Positions 54,771 through 62,873 of a DNA stretch of 64,000 nt are shown piece by piece. The first letter of the stretch is position 1, and every line of letters starts with the position of its first letter. Source of the stretch: Nitrospira sp. (lineage in GTDB: Bacteria; Nitrospirota; Nitrospiria; Nitrospirales; Nitrospiraceae); assembly GCA_016715825.1 (NCBI GenBank), contig JADJXO010000001.1:247001-311000 (forward strand). Reading direction: 5' to 3'. The notes under the pieces are model-generated. The model had not been told where the DNA came from. It saw nothing but the letters and a program-made list of their open reading frames with translations, and ran no database searches. Both the position numbers and the translations under genes were made by a program.

Positions 54771-55181
54771 ATGACGATCTTTGACAAAACCATGCGGCTA
54801 TTGCAGCGGACCCTCGATCTTCGTAGTGCCCGGCAACGGGTGATCGCTTCCAACTTGGCCAACGAAGAAACGCCCGGCTATCGCGCGTCCGAACTGACGT
54901 TTATGGACCAATTGCAGTCTGTACAGAAAGGGCGCCTCCCGATCGTAATGGCAGCAACTCAATCTCGGCATTTTGGGGTGCGCGGCCCGCAGGGAATCCA
55001 AGCCGTGACAGGAAAGCTCAACGAAGTGCCGGCAGGTGATCTGCCGCTCGATGCCAACTCTGTCAACCTTGAACTGGAGATGGCCAAGCTTTCAGAGAAC
55101 GCGATGCAGTACAACGCCGCTGCGACAATAATGGCCGCAAGATTTCGAACACTTCTGAGTGCCATACGAGATGCGCGATAA
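54771..55181 (+). CDS. flgB: Flagellar rod protein FlgB
   Basis: 136 residues. Proximal rod subunit with the rod/hook N-terminal motif 'LDLRSARQRVIASNLANEETPGYRASELTF' and the C-terminal 'NSVNLELEMAKLSENAMQYNAAATIMAARFRTLLSAI', the hallmark coiled-coil ends. First gene of the basal-body operon, behind the sigma-54 promoter. Confidence 0.95.
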   Translation: MTIFDKTMRLLQRTLDLRSARQRVIASNLANEETPGYRASELTFMDQLQSVQKGRLPIVMAATQSRHFGVRGPQGIQAVTGKLNEVPAGDLPLDANSVNLELEMAKLSENAMQYNAAATIMAARFRTLLSAIRDAR

Positions 55182-55251
55182 CGAAGACTTGTTCCAGCGC
55201 GGGCCCCTTGCAGGTGATTCTTACTGATGATCTAGATCGAGGAGGTGTTGC

Positions 55252-55701
55252 ATGGAAATGTCCGACAGTCTGGCAGTCTCGGTGTCCGGTTTGGATGCGC
55301 AACGACGACGGCTCAATGTCATCGCCAGTAATCTGGCGAACGCCCAATCGACGAAAACGCCCAATGGTGGACCCTACAAGCGTCGGGATGTTGTCTTCCG
55401 TTCAACGGCGGTTCCGAGCTCATTTCAGCGCGCCTTTCGTCAAGTCGCAGCCGGGTCCTCGTCTCATGTGCTGGAAGGGGTTTCCGTGGCAAGAGTAGTA
55501 GAAGATCCAAAACCGGGACAACTGATTTATGACCCACATCATCCGGATGCTGATCCAAAAGGGTTTGTCCGTCTTCCCAATGTCAACGTCATGGAAGAGA
55601 TGGTGAACATGATCGGCGCATCGCGCGCCTACGAAGCTAATGTGCAAGCGATCAATGCGACACGCGCCATGTGGAACAAGGCGCTTGAGATCGGGAGGTA
55701 G
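55252..55701 (+). CDS. flgC: Flagellar rod protein FlgC
   Basis: 149 residues, GAGGAGG before the ATG. N-terminus 'LAVSVSGLDAQRRRLNVIASNLANAQST' and C-terminus 'VRLPNVNVMEEMVNMIGASRAYEANVQAINATRAMWNKALEIG' are the standard FlgC ends. Two bases separate its stop from fliE. Confidence 0.95.
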   Translation: MEMSDSLAVSVSGLDAQRRRLNVIASNLANAQSTKTPNGGPYKRRDVVFRSTAVPSSFQRAFRQVAAGSSSHVLEGVSVARVVEDPKPGQLIYDPHHPDADPKGFVRLPNVNVMEEMVNMIGASRAYEANVQAINATRAMWNKALEIGR

Positions 55702-55703
55702 CG

Positions 55704-56015
55704 ATGAGTCAGCTGCATGGTGTGACATCGGGTATTGCTCCTATCGCCGATGTCGCGCGATCAGGGTCGGTCGGCGGCACCGGTACGTCAGGAGCATCCG
55801 GGTTCTTGGATTCCCTCAAGTCTGCCATCGGGAAAGTCAATGATGCAGAGATGGAAGCGGGTCAAGCCGTCGATGCCCTCATGACCGGTGAAACACAGGA
55901 CATTCACCGCACCATGGTTGCGTTGCAGCAGGCTGATGTGTCGTTTCAGCTCATGATGCAGATCAGGAACAAGCTGGTTGCGGCGTATGAGGAAATTCAA
56001 CGGATGCAAGTGTAA
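55704..56015 (+). CDS. fliE: Flagellar hook-basal body complex protein FliE
   Basis: 103 residues, small as expected. Gly/Ser-rich start, then 'FLDSLKSAIGKVNDAEMEAGQAVDALMTGETQDIHRTMVALQQADVSFQLMMQIRNKLVAAYEEIQRMQV', which includes the FliE C-terminal signature. It joins the MS ring to the rod. Confidence 0.93.
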   Translation: MSQLHGVTSGIAPIADVARSGSVGGTGTSGASGFLDSLKSAIGKVNDAEMEAGQAVDALMTGETQDIHRTMVALQQADVSFQLMMQIRNKLVAAYEEIQRMQV

Positions 56016-56049
56016 AACGCCACTCGGATTGAGGACATGAAAGGCAGGT

Positions 56050-57614
56050 ATGCTGTCTAAGTTCACTATCAATCAACGCATGATCATCCTCGTTGCCTTG
56101 GCGGGATCCGTTGCCGGTCTGATTGCGCTGACCTTATGGACCCAGCAGCCGGATATGCAGGTGCTGTTCACGAACCTGAGCAGTGAAGATGCGGCAGCCA
56201 TTATCGATAAGCTCAAAGAAACGAAGGTGCCGTATGAAATCACCGGTGGCGGCTCAACCGTCTTGGTACCGAGCGAACAAGTCCATGATTTGCGACTCCA
56301 ACTTGCGACGCAAGGGCTCCCGCACGGAGGTGGCGTCGGATTTGAGATTTTCGACCGCACGTCTATCGGCATGTCAGAGTTTGTCCAAAAACTGAACTAT
56401 CGCCGTGCCCTACAGGGGGAGTTAGCAAGGACGATCGCGCAGATGCCCGAGGTGGAGCGAGCTCGCGTTCATTTAGCCCTCCCAGAACGGCGGTTGTTTG
56501 CGAGTGAACAAGAAAAAGCGCGCGGATCCGTCATTCTATCGCTGCGCAACGGACAACAGTTGAGTCAAGCACAAGTCCAGGGAGTCATTCACCTCGTCTC
56601 CAGCAGTGTGGAAGGTCTCCAAGCTCGGGATGTCACCATCGTCGATGGGCATGGCCGCATGTTGTCGGCGACCATGACGGATGAGACGGCTGGTCTCAGC
56701 AACACGCAGCTCGATTATCAACGTAGCATCGAAAAAGATGTGGAGACACGGATTCAAACGATGTTGGAGCGCATTGTCGGTCCGAATAAAGCCGTCGTTC
56801 GTGTATCCAGTGTCGTGGATTTCCGCAAAGTCGAGACGACGGAAGAACGCTATGACCCCAACAGCCAGGTGGTACGAAGTGAACAGCGGGGGCAAGAGAA
56901 AGCCAATGGTACGAATGGGGTCGGCGGCGGTGTGCCGGGGGTTCAGTCGAATGTTCCGCAAGGTACGGAGCAAGAGCCTGCACAAACCAGTTCAAACAAC
57001 AGCCAAACGAAAAATGAGACCGTGAACTATGAGATTAGCCGGACCGTGTCGAAAATCGTGGAGCCGGTCGGTCTTATCAAACAATTATCGGTTGCCGTTC
57101 TTGTCGACGGGATGTATGAACCGGTGAAAGCCGGTGAGGGAGAGGCAACGGACGCATCGGCCACGGCCAGAAAATACCTACCACGGTCGGAGGAGGACTT
57201 GAAACGGATCGAAGACATCGTCAAGAAAGCGATGGGGTTTTCAGCTGAACGGCAGGATCAAGTGCAGGTGGTCAATGTGCAATTCGGAACCGGGCCGGAT
57301 GAGGCGCAAGGCATGGTGGCTGAAGCCGAGTCGGAAGGTCGCACGGCGTGGCTTCCCTATCTTCGCTATGGCGTCGGGCTCATTCTGTTTGCGGTGATTT
57401 TCTTGTTCGTCGTTCGCCCGTTACTGGCGATGTTGGGATCGACGACTGAACAGATGCACTCCGAAGCGTCGGCGTCCGCTCTTCCTGGCGGTATGGGAAT
57501 GGGGCAGCGGCATTGGCCGATGCTCCGGATCATGCGCAGATCATCGACATGGCCCGAAAGAACCCTGATACGACGGCGGTCGTGGTGAAACAGTGGCTCA
57601 AGAGTCCGACGTGA
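56050..57614 (+). CDS. fliF: Flagellar MS-ring protein FliF (single frameshift near the C-terminus)
   Basis: Two transmembrane segments (residues ~10-26 and ~440-457), a periplasmic region with 'VLFTNLSSEDAAAIIDKLKETKVPYEI' and 'GGGVGFEIFDRTSIGMSEFVQKLNYRRALQGELARTI', typical of FliF. In the primary frame it ends at 57588 with an unlikely Arg/Trp-rich tail. The other frame, from ~57500, reads 'ADHAQIIDMARKNPDTTAVVVKQWL' and stops at 57614, the expected FliG-binding tail. One base is therefore displaced at ~57500 (after ATGGGAATGGGG). It is probably functional if this is a sequence error. Confidence 0.9.
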
Positions 57615-57621
57615 CCTAGGC

Positions 57622-58614
57622 ATGGCGAAGAATCTGACGGGCGAACAGAAAGCGGCGATTCTTCTTCGCGCCATCGGTGAAGAGGCGGCTGCCCAAGTCA
57701 TGAAGCAACTTGATCCGAAGGAGATCAAGAAGCTCGGAGGGTTCATGACCGGGACGGCACAGATCTCTCGCGACGAGGAAGAGGCGGTTATTTCTGACTT
57801 TCAAGCGGCGAGTGCGACGGGTGGCGTTCAGTTTCAGGGGAAAGAGTTCATTAAGACGGTATTGACGAAGGCGCTCGGACCGGAGAAAGCTGCGCGGATC
57901 ATCGAGTCCATGACGCAGAAAAGCTATCCTGGGCTGGAGGCATTGAAATGGGTGGACGTGAAAACGCTCACGCAAATGCTGAAGGTTGAACATGCCCAAA
58001 CCGTTGCGGTGGTACTTGCTCATATAGAGAGCGATCAAGCGAGCCAAGTGTTGGCGGCTCTTCCGGAGGACATGCGGGGGGATGTGGCGCTTCGGCTTGC
58101 AACAATGGAGGAGGTGCAGCCGGATGTCTTGGAGGAACTGAGCGAGACACTACAGGAAACGTTGGTGACCGGGCAAGAGATGGGATCCCAGAGCGTCGGA
58201 GGGGCGGAGGTGATGGCCAATATCTTGATGAGAATGGACAAGACGAACGAAGGCGGCATCATGACCAGAATTTCTGAGAAAAGCCAAACCCTTGCCGATA
58301 ATATCCGGGCGCTCATGTTTGTGTTTGACGACATGGTGAAGGTGGATGATCGTGGGATGCAAGAGCTGATGAAGGAAATCAGCAAGGAAGATCTGCCGGT
58401 GGCACTGCGCGGCGCGAATCCAGACGTGAAAGAGAAATTTTTTAAGAATATGTCCAGCCGTGCCGCAGAAATGTTGAAGGATGATATGGAGGCACGGGGA
58501 CCGGTCAAAGTGTCCGATGTGGAGAAGGCGCAACAGAATATTCTCAAGGTCTGTCGCAAGCTGGAAGATGAGGGGCGCATCGTGATCGCCGGCGTGGGAG
58601 AGGAGATGTTGTAG
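57622..58614 (+). CDS. fliG: Flagellar motor switch protein FliG
   Basis: 330 residues, normal length. N-terminal domain 'LTGEQKAAILLRAIGEEAAAQVMKQLDPKEIKKLG', middle domain with the EHPQ-like 'VEHAQTVAVVLAHI', and the C-terminal torque domain with charged residues ('VDDRGMQELMKEISKEDLPVALRGANPDVKEKFFKNMSSRAAEMLKDDME'). Binds the FliF C-terminal tail. Its stop overlaps the next gene's GTG by one base. Confidence 0.96.
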   Translation: MAKNLTGEQKAAILLRAIGEEAAAQVMKQLDPKEIKKLGGFMTGTAQISRDEEEAVISDFQAASATGGVQFQGKEFIKTVLTKALGPEKAARIIESMTQKSYPGLEALKWVDVKTLTQMLKVEHAQTVAVVLAHIESDQASQVLAALPEDMRGDVALRLATMEEVQPDVLEELSETLQETLVTGQEMGSQSVGGAEVMANILMRMDKTNEGGIMTRISEKSQTLADNIRALMFVFDDMVKVDDRGMQELMKEISKEDLPVALRGANPDVKEKFFKNMSSRAAEMLKDDMEARGPVKVSDVEKAQQNILKVCRKLEDEGRIVIAGVGEEML

Positions 58615-59642
58615 TGAATGGTGCGGCAATGATCGCGGGGATGTTTCGCGAACACGAGCTTGCTCAGCTGCAGGAAACGATCCTCATCGTTGATGATGAA
58701 GAGGCGATGCGGAGTCTCTTTCTCGAGCTGCTCCGACCTGAACGAGTACCAGTGCGTGTCGCTGGATCAGGGCAAGAGGCGATTGCAATGGTGAAGGAGA
58801 TGCCTCCCGCGCTCTTGATAGCCGACATCAAGCTGCCGGACCAAGATGGGATTGCCGTCCTAGAGGAAGCCCAGAAGATCGATGGTCGGATCATTGGCGT
58901 GGTGATGACGGGAGCCGCGACCGTCGAACTCGCAGTCCGGTCAATGAAAGCGGGCGCCATTGACTTTCTGATCAAGCCGTTCCAGACCGAACTTGTGAGA
59001 GGAACCGTACGGCGGTTATTGGAACTCCATCGGTTGCGGGCCGAGAACACGGTGTTGAAACATGCGGCTGTCCGGTCAGGTGCGGTGCGACTGCACAGCG
59101 TTCCGTTTCAAATATTTGGAGAGAATGGTGAAACGGCGGACGAGGATGACCGGCAGGCTGAACATGAGAGCGGCCTTGCAGATAGACAGCGCCAGATGGA
59201 GGAAGAGCGCCGGCACGATCTGGCCGTTTTGATCGAGGCGGCGAGGACATTTGATGCAGCTCGGACTACCTTGCAGCGATCGGTCGAGGATCAGGTGATT
59301 GCGCTGTCCCTTCAGATCGTGTCCAAAATTCTGCATGAGACGGCCGAATCGAGTCGGGACCAAATTGTCATCCAGGTCAAGGATGCACTCGGTGCGGTGG
59401 GAGAGTCGGATGCCGTGGTGATACAGGTGCATCCACTCGATGCAGCCGTGGTTGAGGCCGCTCGTATGGAGCTGACACGGCAATCAGACACTGCGTTGAA
59501 GCTGACCATTGAACCGGTGGCTTCGCTTCCACGGGGCAGCTGTCTGGTGCAGACCAGCACCCGATTAGCGGACGCGTCTCTCGACACGCAGTTGCTCCGA
59601 TTAGGCGATACCTTAAGGAACCGAGCCTACTATGCGCCTTAG
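58614..59642 (+). CDS. Response-regulator receiver fused to FliH (REC-FliH)
   Basis: 342 residues in the fliH position between fliG and fliI. Residues ~20-140 are a complete CheY-like receiver: acidic pocket 'ILIVDDEEAMRSL', phospho-acceptor Asp in 'LLIADIKLPDQDG', Thr in 'VVMTGAATVELA' and Lys in 'FLIKPFQT'. Residues ~185-220 are a charged helix, then ~220-342 is a FliH C-terminal domain: 'ALSLQIVSKILHE', 'IQVKDALGAVGESDAVVIQVHPLDAAVVEAA' and 'LPRGSCLVQTSTRLADASLDTQLLRLGDTL'. FliH dimerises on and restrains the export ATPase FliI. The fusion suggests phosphorylation-controlled export. GTG 58614 chosen; ATG 58629 possible. Confidence 0.85.
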   Translation: MNGAAMIAGMFREHELAQLQETILIVDDEEAMRSLFLELLRPERVPVRVAGSGQEAIAMVKEMPPALLIADIKLPDQDGIAVLEEAQKIDGRIIGVVMTGAATVELAVRSMKAGAIDFLIKPFQTELVRGTVRRLLELHRLRAENTVLKHAAVRSGAVRLHSVPFQIFGENGETADEDDRQAEHESGLADRQRQMEEERRHDLAVLIEAARTFDAARTTLQRSVEDQVIALSLQIVSKILHETAESSRDQIVIQVKDALGAVGESDAVVIQVHPLDAAVVEAARMELTRQSDTALKLTIEPVASLPRGSCLVQTSTRLADASLDTQLLRLGDTLRNRAYYAP

Positions 59643-60939
59643 CAGCCTCATCGAAGATGTCGACCCAATTGAGGTGTCAGGGAAAGTTTCGCAAGCGGTG
59701 GGAATCGTCGTGGAAGGATATGGGCCCATGACGACGGTCGGCGAACTGTGTCGGATTACGCGGGAAGTGGGGGAAGGACCGATCGCTGCAGAGGTGGTGG
59801 GATTCCGTGGAGATCGTGTGTTGTTGATGCCACTCGGAGCGATGCAGGGCATCGGCCCGGGAAGTCGAATTACCATGACTGGACAGGTGGCCAACCTGGC
59901 CGTCGGACCTGGCCTGTTGGGACGTGTGCTTGACGGTTGCGGTACGCCTCTCGACGGAAAGGGTCTGCCTGCGATGCATGCCAGATATCCGCTCCATGCC
60001 GAGGCTCCGAATCCGTTGCAGCGAGCACGCATTCACGCGCCCCTTGATCTCGGGATTCGTGCGATCAACGGCTTTCTAACCTGTGGCCGAGGCCAAAAAA
60101 TGGGGATCTTCTCCGGTTCCGGCGTCGGCAAAAGTGTGATGTTGGGCATGATCAGTCGCTACACAAGAGCAGATGTGAACGTCATTGCCTTGATCGGAGA
60201 ACGAGGCCGGGAGGTGAACGAGTTTTTGGAGCGCGATCTTGGTCCTGAGGCGCTTGCACGCTCCGTGGTGGTCGTGGCGACTTCCGATCAGGCCCCGCTT
60301 ATCCGACTCCGGGCTGCATTGGTGGCGACGACGATTGCCGAGTACTTCCGTGACGCGGGGAAGCACGTCTTGTTGCTGATGGATTCATTGACGCGATTGG
60401 CCTACAGTCAAAGAGAGGTCGGTCTGGCGATCGGGGAGCCTCCAGCGACGAAGGGGTACACTCCCTCCGTGTTTGCGTTCCTGCCGAAGCTCTTAGAACG
60501 TGTGGGGACGGGACCTGGTCCAGGCACCATCACCGGATTGTATACAGTGCTTGTCGATGGAGATGATTTGAATGATCCAATCGCCGATACCGTCCGGTCG
60601 ATCCTCGACGGGCATATCGTCCTGTCTCGTACGCTGGCGGCACGCAATCATTTTCCCGCCATCGATCTACTCCAGAGCACCAGCCGTGTCATGCGAGATA
60701 TCGTCAGTCGATCACACTATGATGCGGCGAGGCGTCTTCTGGAATTGGTCGCCCGATATCGGCAATCTGAGGACTTGGTTCTCCTCGGAGCGTACAAACC
60801 AGGGATGAATGCCAGCCTTGATCGTGCCGTTGAGGCTCAGGATGCGATCAACGGGTATTTGCGACAGGATATCGATCAGGGAGCAAGCTTTGCGTCGTCT
60901 GTGGGGCAGCTCGAAACGCTGGCCAAGCACAAGGCATGA
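59632..60939 (+). CDS. fliI: Flagellar export ATPase FliI
   Basis: 435 residues. Walker A 'GIFSGSGVGKSVMLGMI', Walker B-type 'HVLLLMDSLTRLAYSQREVGLAIGEPPATKGYTPSVFAFLPKLLERVG', 'ITGLYTVLVDGDDLNDPIADTVRSILDGHIVLSR', all typical of the F1-beta-like export ATPase. Its start overlaps the REC-FliH stop by 11 bases, so the ATPase and its regulator are made together. No N-terminal deviation seen. Confidence 0.97.
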   Translation: MRLSSLIEDVDPIEVSGKVSQAVGIVVEGYGPMTTVGELCRITREVGEGPIAAEVVGFRGDRVLLMPLGAMQGIGPGSRITMTGQVANLAVGPGLLGRVLDGCGTPLDGKGLPAMHARYPLHAEAPNPLQRARIHAPLDLGIRAINGFLTCGRGQKMGIFSGSGVGKSVMLGMISRYTRADVNVIALIGERGREVNEFLERDLGPEALARSVVVVATSDQAPLIRLRAALVATTIAEYFRDAGKHVLLLMDSLTRLAYSQREVGLAIGEPPATKGYTPSVFAFLPKLLERVGTGPGPGTITGLYTVLVDGDDLNDPIADTVRSILDGHIVLSRTLAARNHFPAIDLLQSTSRVMRDIVSRSHYDAARRLLELVARYRQSEDLVLLGAYKPGMNASLDRAVEAQDAINGYLRQDIDQGASFASSVGQLETLAKHKA

Positions 60940-61361
60940 GCCTCGACTCGTTACGGAAGTTGCGCGAACAGAGGGTCGAGGCCCTTATGATGGAATTGGC
61001 CAAGATTGCTCAATCTCTTTCGCGCAACGAAACACGGTCTCGTGAGGTTGAAGCGGAGATGCAAGTGGATACCGAACGGTATAGGCAACATATGCAGCAA
61101 GGGCTCACCATCGAGGGACTGCTGGAGTGGCAGGCTCGATTGGGTTCGCACGAGGCGACCTTGCGTCAGGTGCACCGTGACATTGAGCACGCCGCCTTGT
61201 TGTGGAATCGTACCAACAGTCTCCTTGTCGAAGCGAGCCAGGAGTGTAAGGTGCTTGATCGTGTCCTCGAACGGCGGGAGGCAATCCATCGAGCTGACGT
61301 AGTCCGTCGGGAGCAGCAGACGATGGATGAGGCGGCAAGTCGCCGTTGTTCGCCACGATGA
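60936..61361 (+). CDS. fliJ: Flagellar export chaperone FliJ
   Basis: 141 residues overlapping fliI by 4 bases. Almost entirely coiled coil ('LDSLRKLREQRVEALMMELAKIAQSLSRNETRSREVEAEM ... ECKVLDRVLERREAIHRADVVRREQQTMDEAASRR'), the FliJ pattern, though sequence alone is weakly conserved. Position after fliI is decisive. Its stop overlaps the next start (ATGA). Confidence 0.85.
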   Translation: MSLDSLRKLREQRVEALMMELAKIAQSLSRNETRSREVEAEMQVDTERYRQHMQQGLTIEGLLEWQARLGSHEATLRQVHRDIEHAALLWNRTNSLLVEASQECKVLDRVLERREAIHRADVVRREQQTMDEAASRRCSPR

Positions 61362-62134
61362 GGGTGTGGTTCATGAACTCATCTTCTACCGTGCTCAAGG
61401 CAGAACGGGTTTGGCGTACTCGTATGGGACATGATGGCTCAACCGTACGACCCAATCGGCGCGCCCTCCTGTTGAGGTTGGCTGCTGGACTTCTTGTGTC
61501 GACCATCCTTCTCTGGGTCATGGTGCAATTGGGACAAGCCTCTTCTGAACAAAAACCTTCCAAGACATCCCCGACCGCATCACCGTCGTCGTCCCTGGAT
61601 ATGGGAGAGCCTGCTCGACATGGAGAGCAGAAAGAAATAGCTGACCAGAACGATGCCACGCTCTTAGCGCCTCCTACGAGTCAGGGGCCTGCCGTTGAGG
61701 TTCCGCGCGAGGTGCTGGAGATGCTGGAACAGCGCAAACGTGATCTGGATCGACGAGAAGCGACGATTCGTGAACATGAGGAACGGCTCATGATCGTTCG
61801 TACCCAGATCGAGGAGCTGTTGGAGCAGAACGAAGCGTTGGAAAAGAAGATTCAAAGTGCACAAGAGAAAAAAGAAGAACAGGCCTCGGTTAAGCAGGTT
61901 AAGGCCCAGGGTGAGAAAGAACGTCAGGTACAGGAGGAACGGACCAGGCTGGCGAAAATGTACGAGTCCATGCCGTCGGAAGATGCGGCGGCTCGGCTGG
62001 AGCATATGCCGGATCGGAAGGCGGTCGAAATCCTTCGACTCGTCAAATCGAAAACCGCAGGGTTGATACTTTCCCAAGTCAAAGCAGATCGAGCCGCGAA
62101 GCTTACCGAACAGTTGTTGGCACAAGTGCCATAG
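61358..62134 (+). CDS. MotE-like flagellar protein (MgtE-N-like domain)
   Basis: 258 residues from an ATG overlapping the fliJ stop. One transmembrane helix (LLLRLAAGLLVSTILLWVMV) at ~25-45, a linker, a long coiled coil (residues ~100-195, 'LEQRKRDLDRREATIREHEERLMIVRTQIEELLEQNEALEKK'), and a C-terminal MgtE-N-like repeat 'RLAKMYESMPSEDAAARLEHMPDRKAVEILRLVKSKTAGLILSQVKADRAAKLTEQL'. This architecture is MotE/YlxF, needed for motility in several bacteria. Last gene of the operon before the IS elements. Confidence 0.85.
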   Translation: MRVWFMNSSSTVLKAERVWRTRMGHDGSTVRPNRRALLLRLAAGLLVSTILLWVMVQLGQASSEQKPSKTSPTASPSSSLDMGEPARHGEQKEIADQNDATLLAPPTSQGPAVEVPREVLEMLEQRKRDLDRREATIREHEERLMIVRTQIEELLEQNEALEKKIQSAQEKKEEQASVKQVKAQGEKERQVQEERTRLAKMYESMPSEDAAARLEHMPDRKAVEILRLVKSKTAGLILSQVKADRAAKLTEQLLAQVP

Positions 62135-62381
62135 CGCAGTCTCTTCACACCTTCCTACGGCTCCCTATCCCTCGGCTTGTCTTACGACAAGGCGATGGCA
62201 TCCTCCTGAATGCGGACATCAGAGGGGCATTCAGCCTGTGGTCGCTTCTGGCCAGGGGCGGATAGGGCGGAGGACTCCCGTCGTCGCACTGTCTGTAATC
62301 CCAAAATGATAATGTCCGCTTTGACCAAGATAGAAATGTCCTCTTGCTTGGTAGACTGTCGGCTCTCACCAGGAGGGCTGG

Positions 62382-62821
62382 ATGGTCGGAGAGGACCGGG
62401 TCATCATGAGCGTGAAGGAATTGCGACGGCTGCCTGTGATTCAACAGGCGCTGGAAAAGAAGCTGACCCAGAAGCAGGCGGGGGAGCTCCTGGGGCTGAC
62501 CGTGCGGCAGGTGCGGCGCCTCATCCAACGGGTTCGGCACGAGGGAGAGCGGGGGGGGCGCATCGGGGACGGGGGAAGCCGTCGAACCGGCGGATCCCGG
62601 CGAAGGTCACAGCCAAGGGGCTGAAGCTGTACGAGACACGGTATGGCGATTTTGGGCCGACGTTGGCGGCGGAGAAGCTGGCCGAGCGCCACGGGATTAC
62701 AATCAGCGACGAGACGCTGCGGGGCTGGTTGCTGGAGAACGGGGTCGATCATTTTCGACGACGGAAGCGCCCACATCGGGCCTGGCGGGAGCGAAGAGCA
62801 CCTGTGGGGGAACTGAGCTAG
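62382..62821 (+). mobile_element. ISNCY-like transposase remnant, frameshifted and interrupted
   Basis: Helix-turn-helix start 'MSVKELRRLPVIQQALEKKLTQKQAGELLGLTVRQVRRLIQRVRHEGERG' (ATG 62382 or 62406). A frameshift in the G-run at ~62551-62560 puts 'GKPSNRRIPAKVTAKGLKLYETRYGDFGPTLAAEKLAERHGITISDETLRGWLLENGVDHFRRRKRPHRAWRERRA' in the other frame. The protein stops at 62821 where the family normally continues into the DDE core, because another IS begins there. Gap 62135-62381 has an imperfect hairpin CTTGTC/GACAAG at 62176-62191 and probable IS end sequence near 62304. Confidence 0.7.
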
Positions 62822-62873
62822 GCTCGAAAAAGTGGACGCCTTCAACCTACAATCAGAGGTCTGGAGGTGTGAG

